From the NCBI GenBank assembly GCA_030040035.1, contig JASHUJ010000075.1, positions 1 to 60,954 of the forward strand: a stretch of 60,954 nucleotides of DNA. The letters are read 5' to 3'. The translations under genes and the position numbers were made by a program. The stretch's first letter is position 1. Each line of letters begins with the position of its first letter. The notes beneath the pieces are model-generated. The model saw nothing but the letters and a program-made list of their open reading frames with translations, made no database searches and was not told the DNA's origin. Below are positions 48,191-56,992 of this stretch, piece by piece. The DNA is from Thermoplasmata archaeon (GTDB lineage Archaea; Thermoplasmatota; Thermoplasmata; Lutacidiplasmatales; UBA184).

Positions 48191-50187
48191 AACGCCGCGA
48201 CGTACATCACGACGAGCAGCACCACGATGAGGATGTACGCGAGATACCGACCGAGCCGTCCGGGCATCACCGCGGCCTTCAGCACCGCCGAGGTCCCCTG
48301 CCCGAGCCGGACGAGCGCCTCGTAGAACAGTTTGAAGGCGTCGAACACCTCGAGGTCCACGTTGTAGGCCGCGACGGGGTCGACGCCGGCGCCGCTCGAC
48401 TCGCCGGTCTCGGCCCGGACCTCCCGGGTCGACAGCACCGAGCGCATCATGATGCGGATCCCCGTGCCGTAGCCGAACGAGGTGTACGTCTCCCCCGGCT
48501 GCCCCGGGGGGCTTCCCGCCATCCAGATCGGCACGCGGCGTCGGGGGCGGGGACGACCGAGCGCGTAGTAGCCCGCCGCGACCGCCGCCCCGGCGACGAC
48601 GATGAACGGGATCATCGGCGGCGAGAGGATCCCGAACGGAGAGCCCGAGAGGATCGACCAGCCGTCGGGCACCGCGAGGAGCTGTCCCACGGGGGCCGCG
48701 ACCGAGCTCCCGGCGAAGCCCGAGACGGCGGGCGCGATGAACCGCAGGATCCAGGGCGCGAGGACGCCGATCGCGAGGACCATCGCCCCGACCGCCCCCA
48801 CGACCCCGCCGAGGCGCGACTCGGGCGGGCCCGCGCCCGAGGGCCGGGGGCGCCAGAGCATCGAGAAGCCGACGAACTTGACCATCGCGACCACGATCAG
48901 GCCCGCGGCGAGGGCCACCGCCGCACCGGCGAGGAGCCCCACGAACTCGACCCATGACTGACCGAAGCGGTACGATTGGAACAACGCCTCGAGCACCATC
49001 CACTCGCTCACGAATCCGGCGAGGGGCGGTCCGGCGGCCAGGCTGAGGGTGGCGATGATCGTGCCGCCGAACTCGCCCCGACTGCCCGATTTCGCCTGGC
49101 CCTCCACGGAGTTGAGGTCGAAGGTGTGCGCCGTGTGCTCGATGTACCCGGCGCTCAGGAAGAGGCCGGTCTTGGCGATCGCGTGGGCCAGGGCCTGGTA
49201 GAAGGCGGCGAAGAGCGCGAAGACGTAGAGTTCGTGCACCCCATCGCTCTGGGCGAGCAGGGCGACGCCCAGGGCGACGAGGATGAGACCGTTGTTCTCG
49301 ATGGTGCTGTAGGCCGGCAGGCCCTTCGAGTGCTCGCTCACGGCCGCGAAGAGGGCCCCGAGGAGGGCGGAGATCGCTCCGATCGCGAGGACCACGGCGC
49401 CCCACCAGAGCGGGGGGCTCGACAGGAGGCTCACGAGCCGGAAGAGCCCGTAGGCGCCCGCGAGCGTCAGGGTCGAGCTGAGGACCGCGGACGCGTTCGA
49501 CGGGGCCGAGGAATGCGCGATCGGGAGCCACTCGCTCAGATGGAACGGCGCGATGCCCATCTTGATCCCGAAGCCGAGCAGCCCCGCGACGAAGACCAGC
49601 GTCGCGAGGTCGCCCGGGCCGAGGTGCGGTCCGAAGGCGAAGACGCCGGTCCCGACGCGCAACCCGGCGAACGCGAGGGAGATGAACAGCGTGCTCGCTT
49701 CGCCGAACGCGAGAAAGACGAACGCGGCGGAGAAGATGCGCTCGCCCGGCCCCTTCGCCTGGAGGATCATGCCGTACGAGGCGAGGGTCATCGTCTCCCA
49801 GCCGATCAGGAACAGCACCTGATCCGAGGCGGCGATGAGGAGCGCGATCGAGCCGAGCGTCAGCGCGTACGTGATCGCGAGCAGCGGCGACCGCCGGTCG
49901 TCGTACGTCAGCGAATACACCGACGTGGCGACCCACACGAGCGCCGCGGCGAGCGCGAAGAACGCGGCGAGCGGGTCGAGCGTGAGGCCTTCCACGTCGC
50001 CGAGCGGGCCCGCCCACGTGGCGCCCGTCACGGAGCCGCCCGCGAGGACCAGGACCGCGACGATCCCGAGTCCCGCCGAACCGACGAGCGATCCGAGGTA
50101 CGGCCCGCGTCGGCCGAGCGGCCCCAGCGCCGCCCCGACGAAGAACGCGGCGACCGAGACCGTCAGGAGGAGCCCCGCCGGGTCCAT
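48184..50187 (-). CDS. Ehr/Hyf-type antiporter-like subunit (HyfB/NuoL-like)
   Basis: A 667-aa membrane protein, the large antiporter-like subunit of the six-gene complex. About sixteen helices are visible. The residues used for proton movement in complex I antiporter subunits are retained: E in FLIGWETMTLASYG, K in GFGIKMGIAPFHLSEWLPIAHSSAPS, and K in HAIAKTGLFLSAGYIEH. The last 150 residues form a loop and a single helix near the C-terminus, after GETYTSFGYGTGIRI, as in HyfB. The ATG at 50187 follows the small-subunit stop by one base. It is the last gene of the operon. It would move ions while the soluble subunits carry out electron transfer. Confidence 0.92.
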   Translation of the reverse strand: MDPAGLLLTVSVAAFFVGAALGPLGRRGPYLGSLVGSAGLGIVAVLVLAGGSVTGATWAGPLGDVEGLTLDPLAAFFALAAALVWVATSVYSLTYDDRRSPLLAITYALTLGSIALLIAASDQVLFLIGWETMTLASYGMILQAKGPGERIFSAAFVFLAFGEASTLFISLAFAGLRVGTGVFAFGPHLGPGDLATLVFVAGLLGFGIKMGIAPFHLSEWLPIAHSSAPSNASAVLSSTLTLAGAYGLFRLVSLLSSPPLWWGAVVLAIGAISALLGALFAAVSEHSKGLPAYSTIENNGLILVALGVALLAQSDGVHELYVFALFAAFYQALAHAIAKTGLFLSAGYIEHTAHTFDLNSVEGQAKSGSRGEFGGTIIATLSLAAGPPLAGFVSEWMVLEALFQSYRFGQSWVEFVGLLAGAAVALAAGLIVVAMVKFVGFSMLWRPRPSGAGPPESRLGGVVGAVGAMVLAIGVLAPWILRFIAPAVSGFAGSSVAAPVGQLLAVPDGWSILSGSPFGILSPPMIPFIVVAGAAVAAGYYALGRPRPRRRVPIWMAGSPPGQPGETYTSFGYGTGIRIMMRSVLSTREVRAETGESSGAGVDPVAAYNVDLEVFDAFKLFYEALVRLGQGTSAVLKAAVMPGRLGRYLAYILIVVLLVVMYVAAFY

Positions 50188-50188
50188 G

Positions 50189-50941
50189 TCAGTCCCCTCC
50201 GGCCGTCCGGGCGCGCCCGTGCACCCGCAGGATCGCGTCGAGGATCTCCACCGGGGCCGGGGGACACCCGGGAACAAAGACGTCGACCGGCACGAGCTCC
50301 TCCAAGCCGGCGAGGAGCCCCGGCGTCCCCGCGAACGCGCCGCCGCTGATCGGGCACACGCCGGCCGCGATCACCGCCTTCGGAGCGGGCAGGGCCTCGT
50401 ACGCGCGGAGGACGGCGGGCGCCATCTCGGGCGTGGGGATGCCCACGACGAGCAGGACATCCGCGTGGCGCGGGGAGCTGGTGAAGAAGATGCCCAGACG
50501 CTGCGAGTCGTAGAGCGGGTTCGCCAGCGCCAGGACCTCGAGATTGCAGGCATTGCAGCTGCCGGCGTCCACGAGGAAGACGTGCAGGGACCGGGGGAAC
50601 CCGACGAGCGGGGGCAGCGCCTCGACGAGGCCCGGGCCGGCCGGCGCGGCGGACCCGACGCGGAGCTCCGCCCGCCTCCCCGTCGAGGCTTCCACCGGAC
50701 CGCGGAACTCGAACCCGGCGGGCCGGCAGCGGGCGCAGCGAATGCACTTCCCTCGATCGAGCTCTTCCTCGGAGATCGCGCCGACGGGGCAGCGGGCGAC
50801 GCCGTCGTGCAGCGCCGCGTCGCCCCGGAGCGGGATGGGCGGCCGGGCGGTCTCGGGGACCTCGGCATCGGTCGCGGGCTCGGCCGGGTAGCGGCTCGTG
50901 ACGATGCCGTTCCGGGCCGCTTGTCCGATCCACGTCGGCAT
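50189..50941 (-). CDS. Ehr small subunit (NuoB/HyfI-like) with fused N-terminal ferredoxin cluster
   Basis: A 250-aa protein. The C-terminal part (about 115-245) is the small electron-transfer subunit of Ni-Fe hydrogenases and complex I, with the four ligands of the proximal [4Fe-4S] cluster at C129, C132 (SCNACN), C196 (GVCPI) and C226 (GCPP). The N-terminal 115 residues carry C51 (ARCPVGAI) and C66, C69, C72 (KCIRCARC), the pattern of one extra [4Fe-4S] cluster with the isolated CP cysteine first. This extra cluster resembles an integral version of the HyfH/NuoI electron relay. It sits nine bases after the large-subunit stop. The complex has no separate ferredoxin subunit gene, which fits this fusion. 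Confidence 0.9.
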   Translation of the reverse strand: MPTWIGQAARNGIVTSRYPAEPATDAEVPETARPPIPLRGDAALHDGVARCPVGAISEEELDRGKCIRCARCRPAGFEFRGPVEASTGRRAELRVGSAAPAGPGLVEALPPLVGFPRSLHVFLVDAGSCNACNLEVLALANPLYDSQRLGIFFTSSPRHADVLLVVGIPTPEMAPAVLRAYEALPAPKAVIAAGVCPISGGAFAGTPGLLAGLEELVPVDVFVPGCPPAPVEILDAILRVHGRARTAGGD

Positions 50942-50949
50942 CGTTCCCC

Positions 50950-52269
50950 CTACGCGTCGATCTCCGCGAAGACGAGGCCGAAGCTCTCCCACGCGAAGTG
51001 GAAATCGGTGAAGACGCCGTTGCGCAGTCCGCGGGCGAAGAGCGGGATGTTCGCCTGGCTCGCCGCGCGCATCCCGATCCGGGTCACCCGCCCATCCGAG
51101 GCCGTCACGTCGTAGACGAGGTCCCCGCTGGGGCTCTCGACCCGCGCGAGGCCCCGGCCCGGGGCGACCGGGGGGGCCGGCGAGAGGAGGCGGCCGGGAT
51201 CGCGGGGCCAGCGGTCGAGCATCTGCTCGAGCAGCAGGTAGCTCGACTGCACTTCGCGGGCCCGAACGAGCATGCGGGCGAGGGCATCTCCGGCCGACTC
51301 TTGCGACAGCTCGAGGAAGAGGTCGTTGTACGGCGTGACCGGCACGCGCAGCCGATCGTCCCACGCCACGCCGCACGCGCGCAAGGTCGGCCCGACGGCG
51401 CCCCAGCGCAGCGCCTCCTCGCGTCGCACGGGGCACGTCGCCTGGATCCGGTCGATGAACGTCCGGCTGCCGAGGAAGAGCTCCCAGAGGCGCTCGAACT
51501 GCTCCGAATGTAGGTTCAGCCGACGGCCGAGATCGCGCCGATCCGCCGCGTCGAGGTGCCGTCGGGGACCCCCCGGCAGGAGGGCGCCGAACAGCCATCG
51601 GTGACCGAAGATCGAGCCCTGGATGCGGAGCATCTCCTCCGCCAGCGCGTGCGTCTGGGCGGCGCCGACGTTCTGGCTCGCCGCCTCGGCCAGCCGGGCG
51701 AGCACGTGCACGTGGTTGTAGATCCGCTGCAGCTCCTGGGCGAGCGCCCGGACCCACAGTTCGCCCTCCGGCACTTCGATACCGGCTGCGCTCTCCGCCG
51801 CGGCGAGGTAGGCCGCGGCGTGGGCGGCCGAGAAGTTCCCGGCGAGCCGTTCGATGCGGAGCGCCCCGTCGGAAATGGGCTGCCCGGCGATCGACGTGAG
51901 GATCCGCCGCGACTTGAACCCCGTCACGGGTTCGAGGGAGAGGATCCGCTCGCCGTAGGTCCGGACCTCGAACTTCCCGCTCTCGGGCACCCCCATCGAG
52001 ACCGGCCCGTAGGGGAACGTGAAGATCCCGTACCCTTCGATCGTCTCCATCGGCCCGGCGGATCGGGTCAGTTCGGGCGTCCGGGACCGCTGCCAGGTCG
52101 CTCGGACCTCGGTGGGCACCGGGATCCGGATCCCGTGGCGAAGCACGGGCCGCCCCGTCGCGTAATCGTTGAACAGGGCGAACGTCGCGTCCTCGGGCGA
52201 GTACGCGAGCGCCCGTTCGGGGCCGTACGGATCGAACGGCTCCGTCTCGGAAGGCCGGACCGCGCTCAC
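50950..52269 (-). CDS. Ehr large subunit (NuoD/HyfG-like) lacking Ni-Fe ligands
   Basis: A 439-aa protein of the Ni-Fe hydrogenase/complex I 49-kDa family. Family landmarks include TFPYGPVSMGVPESGKFEV, TGFKSRRI and ERLAGNFSAAHAAAYL. In hydrogenases the last of these reads R-x-C-G-x-C-x-x-x-H, but here the cysteines are Ala143 and Asn145-type residues. The C-terminal D-P-C-x-x-C is absent; the protein ends FAEIDA. The whole chain has only two cysteines (279, 299), neither in a CxxC pair. It therefore cannot hold a Ni-Fe centre and matches energy-converting hydrogenase-related (Ehr) complexes. A GTG overlaps the previous gene's stop (GTGA). A quinone- or other redox-linked role is possible. Confidence 0.9.
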   Translation of the reverse strand: MSAVRPSETEPFDPYGPERALAYSPEDATFALFNDYATGRPVLRHGIRIPVPTEVRATWQRSRTPELTRSAGPMETIEGYGIFTFPYGPVSMGVPESGKFEVRTYGERILSLEPVTGFKSRRILTSIAGQPISDGALRIERLAGNFSAAHAAAYLAAAESAAGIEVPEGELWVRALAQELQRIYNHVHVLARLAEAASQNVGAAQTHALAEEMLRIQGSIFGHRWLFGALLPGGPRRHLDAADRRDLGRRLNLHSEQFERLWELFLGSRTFIDRIQATCPVRREEALRWGAVGPTLRACGVAWDDRLRVPVTPYNDLFLELSQESAGDALARMLVRAREVQSSYLLLEQMLDRWPRDPGRLLSPAPPVAPGRGLARVESPSGDLVYDVTASDGRVTRIGMRAASQANIPLFARGLRNGVFTDFHFAWESFGLVFAEIDA

Positions 52270-53702
52270 GGCGTCGAGCCTCCCAGGATCCGGGCGGCCG
52301 CGCCCAAGGCGCCCGAGAGGTAGGGGAGCGCGGCGACCCCGATCACGAGCGCCACGCCGACGTTGACGAACGCGATCCACGCCCCGTCCTCGGCCCCGGG
52401 ATGCGCCGGGCCGGGCGCGGCCGTCGGCTCGCCGAAGACCATGCGGCCGATCTGCGAGTTCACCCCGAGGAAGGCGATCAGGATCACGAGAGCGAGGAGC
52501 AGTGCCACGTCGTACCAGCCGGCCGCGAGCGCGCCCACGACGATGAGGAGCTCTCCGAGGAACGTCCCGAACGGCGGCGCGCCCGTGACCGCGAAGGCGG
52601 CCAGGATCCAGGCCCCGCTGGTGCGGGGCATCCGATGCCGGAGGTCCCGGACCTCGTCGATGCGGTTCGTGCCCGTCCCCCGCAGCACGTTGCCCGAGCA
52701 GTAGAACGCGGCCGACTTCGCGAACGCGTGGGCGACGAGCAGGACCAGGGCGCCGTAGAGCGCGACCCCCCCGAGGGCGAGCCCGACGACCGCGATGCCC
52801 ATGACCTCCATGCTCGAGTAGGCGAACAGCCGCTTGAACGACCGCTGGCGCTGGAGGAGGAACGCCCCCACGAACGCCGAGGTCAGGCCGAAGAGGATCA
52901 GGAGATCGGTGATCGCGGCCGGGGCCGGCCGGGGGAGGATCGCGTAGACCCGGGCGAACGTGTAGAGCGCGGTCGGGAGCAGCACGCCCGAGAACAACGC
53001 CGAGATCGGGGAGGGCGCTTCGGAGTGGGCATCCGGGAGCCACGAGTGCATGGGGAAGAGCCCGACCTTCGTCCCGTAGCCGACGAGGGCGAGCGCGACC
53101 GCCATCTCGATCGGGAGCGTCACCGCGGGGGGCGCGGCCGCGAGCGCGAACGCGTCGAGGGTGCCGGTCGTCGCGTAGATGAGGAGCAGCGCGAAGAGGG
53201 CGATCGTGAGGCCGGCCGAGGCGATCAGCGTGTAGCGCCAGGCCGCCTCGACGCTCGTCGGCTTGCGCTCGAGCACGATCAGGAGCGCGCTCGCGACGGT
53301 CGTCGCTTCGATCCCGATCCACATCAGACCGAGATCGGACACGACCAGCGTCGCGATCATCGCGAACGCGAAGGCGTGGAGGAGCGCGTAGTAGATCTGC
53401 GGTGTGAGGAACGGCCGGTGGACCGCCCGCAGGTACCCGTCCGAGTACCACGCCGACGTGGCGTAGATGCTGGTGACCATCACGAGGAACACCTCGCTGA
53501 GCGAGTCGAGCCCGAGGTACTCCCCCCAGCGGCCGCTGGCCCCCTCGACGAGGAGACCGAGCGCCGCGGCGAGGGCGACGAGGGACCCGATGCGCGCCGC
53601 GTCGCGCCCGACGGCGGGATACGGCACGAGCGCGAGGACCGCGCTCGCGGCCGGGGCGACGAGGAGCAGGAAGAGCCAGAGGGTGTCGAGCGCGTCGTTC
53701 AT
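52266..53702 (-). CDS. Ehr/Hyf-type antiporter-like subunit (HyfF/NuoN-like)
   Basis: A 478-aa membrane protein with about fourteen helices, homologous to NuoL/M/N and MrpD antiporters. Key charged residues remain: E in LMWIGIEATTVASALLI, K in VGYGTKVGLFPMHSWLPDAHSEAPSPISALFSG, and K in VAHAFAKSAAFYCSG. Hence ion translocation is likely preserved. The ATG overlaps the stop of the HyfE-like gene (ATGA), and the large-subunit GTG overlaps its own stop. It is one of two antiporter-like subunits in the operon. Confidence 0.93.
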   Translation of the reverse strand: MNDALDTLWLFLLLVAPAASAVLALVPYPAVGRDAARIGSLVALAAALGLLVEGASGRWGEYLGLDSLSEVFLVMVTSIYATSAWYSDGYLRAVHRPFLTPQIYYALLHAFAFAMIATLVVSDLGLMWIGIEATTVASALLIVLERKPTSVEAAWRYTLIASAGLTIALFALLLIYATTGTLDAFALAAAPPAVTLPIEMAVALALVGYGTKVGLFPMHSWLPDAHSEAPSPISALFSGVLLPTALYTFARVYAILPRPAPAAITDLLILFGLTSAFVGAFLLQRQRSFKRLFAYSSMEVMGIAVVGLALGGVALYGALVLLVAHAFAKSAAFYCSGNVLRGTGTNRIDEVRDLRHRMPRTSGAWILAAFAVTGAPPFGTFLGELLIVVGALAAGWYDVALLLALVILIAFLGVNSQIGRMVFGEPTAAPGPAHPGAEDGAWIAFVNVGVALVIGVAALPYLSGALGAAARILGGSTP

Positions 53703-54346
53703 CCGGAGAGCTCCTCCAACGCCGACTCCTCGGGGGTGCCCGTCACGTCACGCTGGATCGAGAGGATCACGCCGACGAGCACGACCCCGAGGACGTCGAG
53801 AAAGACGACGGTCTCGACGAACAGCGGGAAGGCGTGCGCGTAGAGCGCGCCGGCGTAGACGATGGCGTTCTCTTCCTCGAGATACCCGATGACCTGGACG
53901 AGGGTGTTCGAGCGGGTCGCGAGCATCAAGAGTCCCTGGACGAGGAGCACGAACGGGAGCGCGGCGCCGACCTCGGGGAACCCGGACGCGAACGTCTGCT
54001 GGAACACGAACCACGCGATGATCGCGGCCGCGACGGCCGCGAGCGCGTGACCGGTCACCCGGTTCGCGGCGTGGATCTCGCGGAGGCGCCAGCGGAAGGC
54101 CCGGATCTGGCGGCGCAGGACGTACGGGATCACCAGGGCCCGGATGATGACCGTGAGGGCCGCGAGGACGAGCAGGTCGAGACTCTTCTCGGACCAAGCG
54201 AGCCAGCCCAGGAGAAGAGCGAGCAGCAGGGATTGGAGCGCGATCCCGCCGATCATCGGATCGACGAACGACTCCGACTGGAGGTAGAGGGCGGTGAGCA
54301 GGATGCCGACGCCCACCAGGGCGACGACCTCGGTCGAACCGTCCAT
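53699..54346 (-). CDS. Ehr/Hyf-type HyfE-like membrane subunit
   Basis: A 215-aa membrane protein with about seven helices resembling HyfE of formate hydrogenlyase-type complexes. ESFVDPMIGGIALQSLLLALLLG and ATRSNTLVQVIGYLEEENAIVY are characteristic. The N-terminal half lines up with NuoK-like helices, and the acidic residues of the YLEEEN loop are retained. It starts immediately after the NuoH-like stop (TAG then ATG) and overlaps the next ATG. It has no independent promoter. Confidence 0.9.
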   Translation of the reverse strand: MDGSTEVVALVGVGILLTALYLQSESFVDPMIGGIALQSLLLALLLGWLAWSEKSLDLLVLAALTVIIRALVIPYVLRRQIRAFRWRLREIHAANRVTGHALAAVAAAIIAWFVFQQTFASGFPEVGAALPFVLLVQGLLMLATRSNTLVQVIGYLEEENAIVYAGALYAHAFPLFVETVVFLDVLGVVLVGVILSIQRDVTGTPEESALEELSG

Positions 54347-55303
54347 CTAGGCCGCCCCCAGCACCGCGAAGGCGAAGACCGACAGGATCGCGAGGGAGAA
54401 CGACAGGGCGAGGTAGTCCCGGATCTTGAACAGGCGGACCTTCGCGATCGTCGCCTCGATGACCGCGAGGCCGCCCATCAGCGCGAGCAGCTTGGCGAAC
54501 AACACCCCGATGTTGATCGTCGCGTCGAGGAGCGTCGGTTGGGCGAAGAGGCCCCACGGGGCCGCGAAGACGTTCAGGAAGACGGCGCAGAGGAGGAACT
54601 GCTTCATCCAGCCGTTCCAGCGCAGGATGCCGAGCAGCCGGCCCGAGTGCTCGAACAGGCGCCCGTCCTCGAGCATTCCGAATTCCATCAGCCCCGCGCT
54701 CTCCACGGGCAGGCGACCGATCTCGGCCAGGAGCAACAGGAAGAACGCGCCGGTCACGAGGAGGTGCGTTGGGGAGAGATACGCCGAGCTCGAGGAGGTC
54801 AGCAGGTTGTTCGTGACGTACGGGTTGTTCGTCCCGGTGATCACGGCGACCGCGAAGAAGACGACGATGAGGGTCGGCTCGCCGAACGCCGCGAACGACA
54901 CCGTCCGACTGGCCCCGAGGGCGGCGTAGTTACTGCCCGAGTCCAGGGCCGCCAGGAGGGTCAGCGTCCCGGCGAGGGCGAACATCAGCCCGCCGCCCAG
55001 AAAGTCGACGGTGGAGGCGAAGGGGATCGGATACGGGGTGATGATGGGCACGACGATCGAGATGAGCAGGTACGCGCCGAACGCGAGGATCGGGGCGATC
55101 ACGAAGACCGCCGACGAGCCGTCCGGAACCAGGGTGTCCTTCCGCAGATACTTGGCGAGATCGAAGTACGGCTGGAAGATCGAAGGACCCCGTCGGGACT
55201 CGGTCCACGCCTTCCACCGCGCCGACACCCCCGCCAGGAGCGGCGAGAGGAGGAGCACCGTCGCGGCCTGCAGGACGTTGACCGCTTGCTCGGTCGCGTT
55301 CAC
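54347..55303 (-). CDS. Ehr/Hyf-type HyfC/NuoH-like membrane subunit
   Basis: A 318-aa membrane protein, the anchor subunit that links the hydrophilic arm to the pumping subunits. It shows SRRGPSIFQPYFDLAKYLRKDTL after helix 1, AEIGRLPVESAGLMEFGMLED in the central loop, and about eight helices in total. These match HyfC/EchB/NuoH. It has a GTG start and is the first gene of the six-gene operon, placed directly after an inverted repeat. It contains the acidic residues of the loop implicated in quinone- and energy-coupling. Confidence 0.92.
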   Translation of the reverse strand: MNATEQAVNVLQAATVLLLSPLLAGVSARWKAWTESRRGPSIFQPYFDLAKYLRKDTLVPDGSSAVFVIAPILAFGAYLLISIVVPIITPYPIPFASTVDFLGGGLMFALAGTLTLLAALDSGSNYAALGASRTVSFAAFGEPTLIVVFFAVAVITGTNNPYVTNNLLTSSSSAYLSPTHLLVTGAFFLLLLAEIGRLPVESAGLMEFGMLEDGRLFEHSGRLLGILRWNGWMKQFLLCAVFLNVFAAPWGLFAQPTLLDATINIGVLFAKLLALMGGLAVIEATIAKVRLFKIRDYLALSFSLAILSVFAFAVLGAA

Positions 55304-55306
55304 CTT

Positions 55307-55332
55307 GCCTACTCCCCGTTTCGAGAGTAGGC
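55307..55332. promoter_or_regulatory. Inverted repeat just upstream of the Ehr operon
   Basis: GCCTACTC and GAGTAGGC are perfect 8-base arms separated by ten bases, four bases before the GTG of the NuoH-like gene. It could be an operator or an RNA hairpin at the translation start. Confidence 0.5.
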
Positions 55333-55480
55333 GTCATTGGCCCGAGGGCGGTTTGCCGGGGGACCCGGCCGGCGGACGCCTCCGCCGACCGTTTAGGAAA
55401 CGCAGCAGTACTTAGGCGTGGCGCTGCGGCTCCCCGAGGGAGCCGAGCGGAACCAGCTTTCCCCCACCCGTCCGAGGGTT

Positions 55481-56128
55481 CTACCGCCCGTCGAGCCCCT
55501 CGACCTCACCGAGCACCGAGATCCTCGCGTCGGTGACTTCCAGGCGACGGATCGAGCCGGTCGGAACCTCTAGCTCCCACATTCCACCCGCGGCCAAGCC
55601 CGCCGCGTGCGCGAGGACCAGCCGGATCGGGACATCGTGCGTCACCGCCACGATCTCGGCACCGTCGTTGCGGAACGCGATCCGGTGCAACGCCCGCAGC
55701 ACCCGATCCGCGGCGGAGCGAACCAGCTCTCCGCCCGGTGGACTGACCTCCGTGGGATCCGAGAGAAACTTCCGGTAGAGGTCGCCGTCCGTTCGCGCCA
55801 CCTCGTCGGGCGTGCGTCCGCTCCACGACCCGTAGTCGAGGTCCCGGAGGTCCGGCTCCACGTTCACGTTGAGCGCGTGCGGCGACGCGATCGCCGCGGC
55901 GGTCTCCTGGGCCCGGGCCAGCGGGCTCGAGCAGATCTCCCGGAGAACGACGTCCCTCAGTCGACCCGCGGCCCGGTCGGCCTCCGCCCTTCCGACTCCG
56001 TCGAGCGAAGGGTTCTCGCGGCCCCGAAATCGCCCTTGCGCGTTGAGCGGTGTGCGTCCGTGCCGCACGAGGTGAACGAGACAGCCCCGGTGCGGCGCAC
56101 GAACCTCGGTCGCATCGCGGGTGGTCAT
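55481..56128 (-). CDS. Histidine phosphatase (phosphoglycerate mutase-like) family protein
   Basis: A 215-aa enzyme of the histidine phosphatase superfamily. VHLVRHGRTPLNAQGRF carries the catalytic His and the phosphate-pocket Arg, with another Arg in FRGREN. Then come SSPLARAQETAAAI and, in the second half, AVTHDVPIRLVLAHAAG with the second catalytic His. Members remove phosphate from sugar phosphates, nucleotides or cobalamin intermediates; no cobalamin genes are near, so the substrate is open. The ATG at 56128 is chosen over an upstream TTG at 56143. Confidence 0.92.
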   Translation of the reverse strand: MTTRDATEVRAPHRGCLVHLVRHGRTPLNAQGRFRGRENPSLDGVGRAEADRAAGRLRDVVLREICSSPLARAQETAAAIASPHALNVNVEPDLRDLDYGSWSGRTPDEVARTDGDLYRKFLSDPTEVSPPGGELVRSAADRVLRALHRIAFRNDGAEIVAVTHDVPIRLVLAHAAGLAAGGMWELEVPTGSIRRLEVTDARISVLGEVEGLDGR

Positions 56129-56446
56129 GTCCCCGGCTTCCAACGTCGGAGCCCAGAGCCGGTCGCCTCTTCAGCCTGGCCGTCCGCTCCGTCGCGAGGC
56201 GAGGGGCTCCCCCCTATGCTCTCGAGAGCCTACCCGACCGGCAAATCCTAAAGAGACCTCGGCAGAATGGTCGGCCCGGCGATGGGGCTCGCCGGAACTT
56301 CCGCGACGCGGATGATGGCTCCTACGGACGGAACCGATGAGGCCCCCGAGTCCGAGTGCACCGCCGCCCAACTCTAGCGGAGCTCCAGCGAGCGGCGTCC
56401 GTTGCGGACCGCGGCCCGAACGATCCGCCTCCCGAGGAAGCTCCCC
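56129..56446. other. 318-base gap before the NUDIX gene
   Basis: No gene is recognised here. A TATA-like AATCCTAAAG lies near 56245-56254 on the plus strand, and two short GATGA-like strings (near 56312 and 56335) loosely recall box C sequences, but no matching box D is present. It may be a long leader for the NUDIX gene or hold a small RNA; neither can be shown. Confidence 0.35.
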
Positions 56447-56992
56447 ATGACTTCGGAGAGCCCCCGGAAGCCCGGTCGGGCGGGCTCGCCCGGTGGGGAC
56501 TTCCCCGCGCATATCGAGGTACGAGATGAGGAAATCCGCGTCGTGGTCGCCGTCGCGATCCAGCGCGAAGGGCGAGTGCTCGTCATCCGGGAGGAGGACG
56601 AACCGGACCATCACGCGTGGGTGTTTCCCCAGGGGTATCCGAAACCGGGCGAGGGCCTCGCCGAGGCCGCCCGACGCGAGGCGTTCGAGGAACTCGGCCT
56701 GGACGTGGAGCTCGACGGGCTGCTCGGGGTGTACGAGGGCTTCTCGGAACCCGGGGTCGAACCCCGAATTCACCGGGTGACCATCTGCTACCGGGCCCAC
56801 CCCGTCCAGAACGCGACGCCCCGGGCGAGTCGCGAGGCGATCGACTCGGCGTGGATCGACCCCGCCTCGATCGCCCCGGCCTCGATGCCCTCGATCCGGC
56901 GCCCGCTCGAGGATCTCCGAGCGAGTTCTCCTGCCGCAGGTCGACGACCCCGGCGCCCGTCCGGCACGGCTCGCCGCGCGGTCACGCCGTGA
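56447..56992 (+). CDS. NUDIX hydrolase
   Basis: A 181-aa protein with a complete Nudix box, beginning GYPKPGEGLAEAARREA and continuing FEELGLDV (G-x5-E-x7-R-E-x2-E-E-x-G). This coordinates the divalent metal for pyrophosphate hydrolysis. The strand IRVVVAVAIQREGRVLVIREED begins the domain, and the C-terminal 25 residues are Arg/Pro-rich. It probably acts on a nucleoside or sugar nucleotide diphosphate; no substrate motif is diagnostic. The ATG at 56447 is chosen; an upstream TTG at 56402 is in frame. Its end overlaps the convergent MutS-like gene by 11 bases. Confidence 0.93.
   Translation: MTSESPRKPGRAGSPGGDFPAHIEVRDEEIRVVVAVAIQREGRVLVIREEDEPDHHAWVFPQGYPKPGEGLAEAARREAFEELGLDVELDGLLGVYEGFSEPGVEPRIHRVTICYRAHPVQNATPRASREAIDSAWIDPASIAPASMPSIRRPLEDLRASSPAAGRRPRRPSGTARRAVTP

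Noticed and set aside
48184..55303. Calling the six-gene operon a group 4 Ni-Fe hydrogenase
   Set aside because: The large subunit lacks both cysteine pairs required for the Ni-Fe centre, so hydrogenase activity is not supported.
56305..56345. Box C/D guide RNA
   Set aside because: GATGA-like strings occur but no CUGA box D at suitable spacing.
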